A stretch of 64,000 bases of DNA from Dioscorea cayenensis subsp. rotundata. Its lineage: Eukaryota > Streptophyta > Magnoliopsida > Dioscoreales > Dioscoreaceae. Each line of letters starts with the position of its first letter. Within the stretch, counting starts at the first letter, position 1. The notes under the pieces are model-generated. The model ran no database searches. It worked only from the letters and a program-made list of their open reading frames with translations, and was not told where the DNA came from. Made by a program: the position numbers and the translations under genes. The stretch lies in NCBI RefSeq assembly GCF_009730915.1, contig NC_052487.1, positions 19,584,529-19,648,528 on the forward strand. The letters are read 5' to 3'. Shown here in pieces: positions 60,392 to 64,000 of the stretch.

Positions 60392-62460
60392 TAGAAAAGT
60401 AGATCTGCTTCAATAGACGATTCCTCTCCTAAATATATCTAAAAAAAATAAATTTCTTTAGTTATTAAAATAAATTTTAATTTAGTATAAATATTATGTG
60501 TTTAATATTTTAATGTGTATTTTAATGTAAGTCTAATAATATTAAATATGTAACAAAAGGTGTGTTTTGTATTTCTTCGTCGTTTATATGCATGATAGCC
60601 TTATTGTATATGTTAATTAAAATATATAATTAAATTATGCTATTGTGTTTATTCTGCAAATTTGATTAGTTGTTTATAAATGCAATCATGTTATGTAGAT
60701 TGGAAATCTTGAGTAAAAGTGATAAGCTAATTCAAATCTTTGCAAACTTTTGTTAAGGTAAGAATTTTATTATATATATATATATATATTAATACCAAAC
60801 AAAAGATATTACAATCACAAAAGACAATATACTTCACATAAACATTCTCACAAAAACAAAAGGAAAACAAATAAAGAAAAAAAAAATGCATTGACTAAAT
60901 CCACCTCCTGATTACAAACATCATAAAAAGAAAGACACACCTAAGATTTTGGATAAAGACATCTGAAAAACATTAATTCAAGTGCATATCTACACAAATC
61001 CAAGCAATAACAATATGAATAATTTTGTTAATAATTCTGAAAAAAAAACATGCCTTTAAAAAAAGAGAGAAGAAATGCAAAAAGGATTACATCATTGTTA
61101 CCTTAGCACTTGAACCATAAGTATAACGAATTTATCTTTAAATATATTTGTATAAACTATATACTAAAGTTTAATAGAAATATATAGAGAATGAAACCTT
61201 AAAAAAAAGAAGGAGATAGAGTGTTAGAGAGAAAGAGAGATAGAGAAGGAAAGAGATATGATAATGATGATAGATAGAGCAGAGAGCACATTTAAGACAA
61301 CATGGAATGATTATTTCACCATTGTTGATTAACAATGCTCTCTCTTTCTCTCTTCTGTCATCTCCTCCATCAACATCATCTCTTCATCATACCATCATGG
61401 TTTATATACATGCATTTTTCAAATCAAAAGCATATTATATATATATATATATATCTTAATTCTATCCCCCAAAATCACTATTCCTCAAGAGTTTGTCTTT
61501 GTTGGACATTTGATCGTCTCTTATTGGTTGAGTGTTATGTCTTTTTAATGAGTTCGATAAAACCATAGCATCACAATTTCCTCTATCATCAATAACTATG
61601 CTGGCCCACTTCAACATCCTTCCCTATTCCCCATTATTAGTCAACTGGCCAATGAGAAGCAGAAAGCAATATAATGTTAGGAACACTGTCCAGCACCTGT
61701 TTCTATACTCCTGTGGATTAGTGTACCATCAATTCGAGAGGGCTTTTATCGGTGATTGTTTTTTTTGTAACCCTAACCCTACCCCTCAGTGACGCTGCCG
61801 CCTCCGCCCCCTACGCTCTCAAGCATGCCACCGATCCCGCCGCTTGAATAATGTTCCACTTCTGCTTCATATGTAGATGTGTCTAGCTGTCTCTAGCTTT
61901 GTAACATAATTGACAAGAAATTTTTGCTTGGATTTTGTTTTCCCTTGCTACCGAAAAATCCAGATCATCATTTACATATTATGATAACATATTAATGTCC
62001 TAGGTGATATGGGCCGACGTGCATGAGAGTATAATTAAGCCACAATTGTTAACCCTTATCTGCTAGAATCGTACATTTATGTGAAATTCATTAAACTTTA
62101 CAACCTGTAAAATAGATTTTTTGTGATTTATTTTTGACGTTTCACACCCTTAATTATAAGGGGGAAAAAAACATAAGATTTCTATAAGACAAGTAATATA
62201 GAAATCTTCTGTATAGCATTATATTTAGAAATGTATAGCATATTTAAAGCATAAACAATAATTGATAAAAGAAAAAGTGTATCAATTAATTGTTATTAAG
62301 AAATCTCCGATATATCTCTCTCACTATGTCTGTTGCTAGCTATGTCTAGCTGTCTCTAGCAGTATGAAATAATGGACAAGAGATCATATATATATATATA
62401 TATATATGAGGATTCGTAATCTAAGTATGACCATCGATTTCAAATCTAAGGACATCCACC
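60392..62460. other. intergenic repeats and AT-rich DNA
   Basis: Holds TA runs (about 60771-60789, 61435-61453, 62387-62407) and a diverged single copy of the 55-kb tandem repeat near 61455-61530, followed by a TAACCCTAACCCTACCCC stretch at 61769-61786. A GAGA-rich purine tract lies at 61200-61260. No gene identified. Confidence 0.45.
61455..61530 (+). repeat. diverged single copy related to the 287-bp tandem repeat
   Basis: CTTAATTCTATCCCCCAAAAT, TTCCTCAAGAGTTTG, TGGACATTTG and CTTATTGGT follow the order of the repeat unit at 55236-55310 (CTTAATTCTATCCTCCAAATT, TTCAAG, TGGACATTTGGCA, TTATTGGTA). Both copies are preceded by a TA run. Confidence 0.5.
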
Positions 62461-62469
62461 ATAGCTGTT

Positions 62470-63880
62470 GTATGGCTAGGGGCGGAGCCAGAAATTATAT
62501 AGAGGAGGGCAAACTACAAGTTTTAAAATAATAAATTAACAAAATTTTTAAATTAAAATTTAAAATTATAAAATTCATTTATTTTTTTATAACAAGTAAA
62601 ATTAAAGAAAAATAATTAAAATTAATTAATATATCAAAATAGATATTTTTAATTAAAATTTAGATTTTTTTATGATTCTAACTCTAGAATTTTAGAATAA
62701 ACCCTAAAAATTATTTAATAAAAATAAAGTCATTTAGATTTTTTAATAATACTTAATTGAGATGTTTGTCTATCTTTTCACATACTACTAAACTCATGAT
62801 AAATGATATATTTAAAATTTGTGAATAAAACTCAACAAAGAAAAAATCTAACAAGAAAATTGTAAAAATATAAAAACTACAAAAGCTCTTATTTATAATT
62901 AAAAGAAATAAATATTATATTAATTTTGGAGAAATAAATGCATGAAAAGCCAGTACATAGGATTATAATAGAATTTTGAAAAGTTAGTTAGAGAATATAT
63001 GATTGATTAAGCATTAAAATAAATATTTAATATCTTAATGTATTATTTTAAAATCTAAAAATTAACTAAGATTAAATTATATTGATTAAATATTAAATTA
63101 AAATGTTTTTGTATTATGATAATTATTCGTAGTCTTTCAAAATTTGATTTTTTTAAAATTATTATTAAAAAAATTCTAAAGATGAGGATTTAAAAAAAAA
63201 TGACCTAAACTAATTCCTTCATTCGCCTTACCCCCTTGAGTTAATATTGTTCTGATTTATAATTATAAAAATATAGATAATATTTTAAATTAAAAAAATT
63301 CTCATTTACAGGACATATGTGTTTTAATAATTTATCTGAATACATTTAAATACTTTTTTAAAAATTTAATTTTATAAATTATTTACATTTAAGATCTTAG
63401 TAAATACAAAATAAACCGATATTTGAATATTTTTAAAAAATAATAACTTTTATTTAAACTTTTATATAAATTAACCATAATTTAAAATAAAATTATTGAT
63501 TACTAAATCAAAGCTTTAATATTTCTCAAATCCCTAAATTAATTCACATTAATCAATCATACATATTTTTACAAATTTTCTCAAAATGTTAAAAAAAAAG
63601 CAAACTCAACAAAAGCATCTAATAAATGAGAAATAAAAAATAAAAAATAATGGAAATATAAAAATATATAAAGATAAAAAATTTAAAATCATATATATAT
63701 ATATATATATAAACTTAAAAAAAAACGAGCGGAAAGGGGAAGGCGGAGGGGAGGGAGGGGAGGGAAGGGGAGAGGGAGGCGAAGAGGAGGGAAGGAGCAA
63801 ACATGGTCAAAAGACCCCGCCGGTGACAGGGGGGCGGCCGCCCCCCATGCCCCCTGTCTCTCCGTCCTTGTGTATGGCAA
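62470..63880. mobile_element. possible TE with GGGGCGGAGCCAG-type end
   Basis: The left end AGGGGCGGAGCCAGAAATT and the right end CCCCCTGTCTCTCCGTCCTT (complement AAGGACGGAGAGACAGGGGG) are imperfect inverted repeats around a 1.3-kb AT-rich core. GGGGCGGAGCCAG-like ends are frequent in plant repetitive DNA. No transposase frame and no target duplication were identified. Confidence 0.4.
63740..63800 (+). repeat. G-rich purine tract with quadruplex potential
   Basis: GGGGAGGGAGGGGAGGG followed by further GGGG and GGG runs separated by one to four bases. Four G-runs with one-base loops satisfy the usual G-quadruplex rule on the + strand. Confidence 0.7.
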
Positions 63881-64000
63881 CCTAACAACACCTACATTAT
63901 TTAGAAAACCCTAATTCAATTGTTTTTCCAAACTATATATATACACACACACACACACATATGATTGCATAAAACTATATATAGAGAGATAAGATACAAA

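Noticed and set aside
61769-61786. TAACCCTAACCCTACCCC resembling telomere repeat
   Set aside because: Only about two and a half units, in a diverged repeat. Similar CTAACCCTA words occur inside the 287-bp units, so it is not a telomere or a proven interstitial telomere.

Overview
The window is plant nuclear DNA. It is AT-rich, with spliced genes (GT-AG introns), long TA microsatellites and many decayed DNA transposons. Gene families such as vacuolar processing enzyme, neprosin/DUF239 and NT-C2 proteins confirm a flowering plant. A non-grass monocot is my guess from general feel only; nothing here proves it.

Layout. 1-7.9 kb holds two tandem eIF4A copies on the minus strand. The left copy is decayed at its 5' end and runs off the window. 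The right copy is complete with leader intron and promoter, but has one extra base in its last exon. 7.9-10.9 kb is AT-rich spacer. 10.95-13.5 kb is an NT-C2 domain gene (+). 13.6-21.6 kb is a minus-strand array of three intact neprosin-domain genes with the relic of a fourth. 22.1-27.4 kb is a minus-strand RlmD/TrmA-type uracil-C5 methyltransferase with an Fe-S cysteine set. 27.5-29.7 kb is a Mutator-like element with a broken transposase. 30.6-35.2 kb is a vacuolar processing enzyme (legumain) (+), 36.2-38.3 kb an F-box/LRR gene (+), and 39.3-41.9 kb a Canopy/saposin-like ER protein (+). 43.3-51.8 kb is a 16-exon prolidase (-) with a hAT-like insertion in an intron. From 52 kb to the end no intact gene is seen. 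That part holds an LTR-like block, MITEs, a 287-bp tandem repeat, a 2.1-kb Pack-MULE-like element with perfect 9-bp target duplications, a dsRNA-binding-domain pseudogene and a terminal TE-like block with G-rich end.

The genes do not form a pathway. Three kinds of peptidase (neprosin, legumain, prolidase) lie in one window, but nothing in the sequence links them. I found no clear new biological system. The best leads are the Pack-MULE-like element, the dsRBD relic interrupted by one stop, the shared Glu-to-Asp change at a predicted catalytic site of all three neprosins, and the eIF4A frameshift. Exon coordinates below were worked out by hand from splice signals and reading-frame continuity, so small errors are possible.
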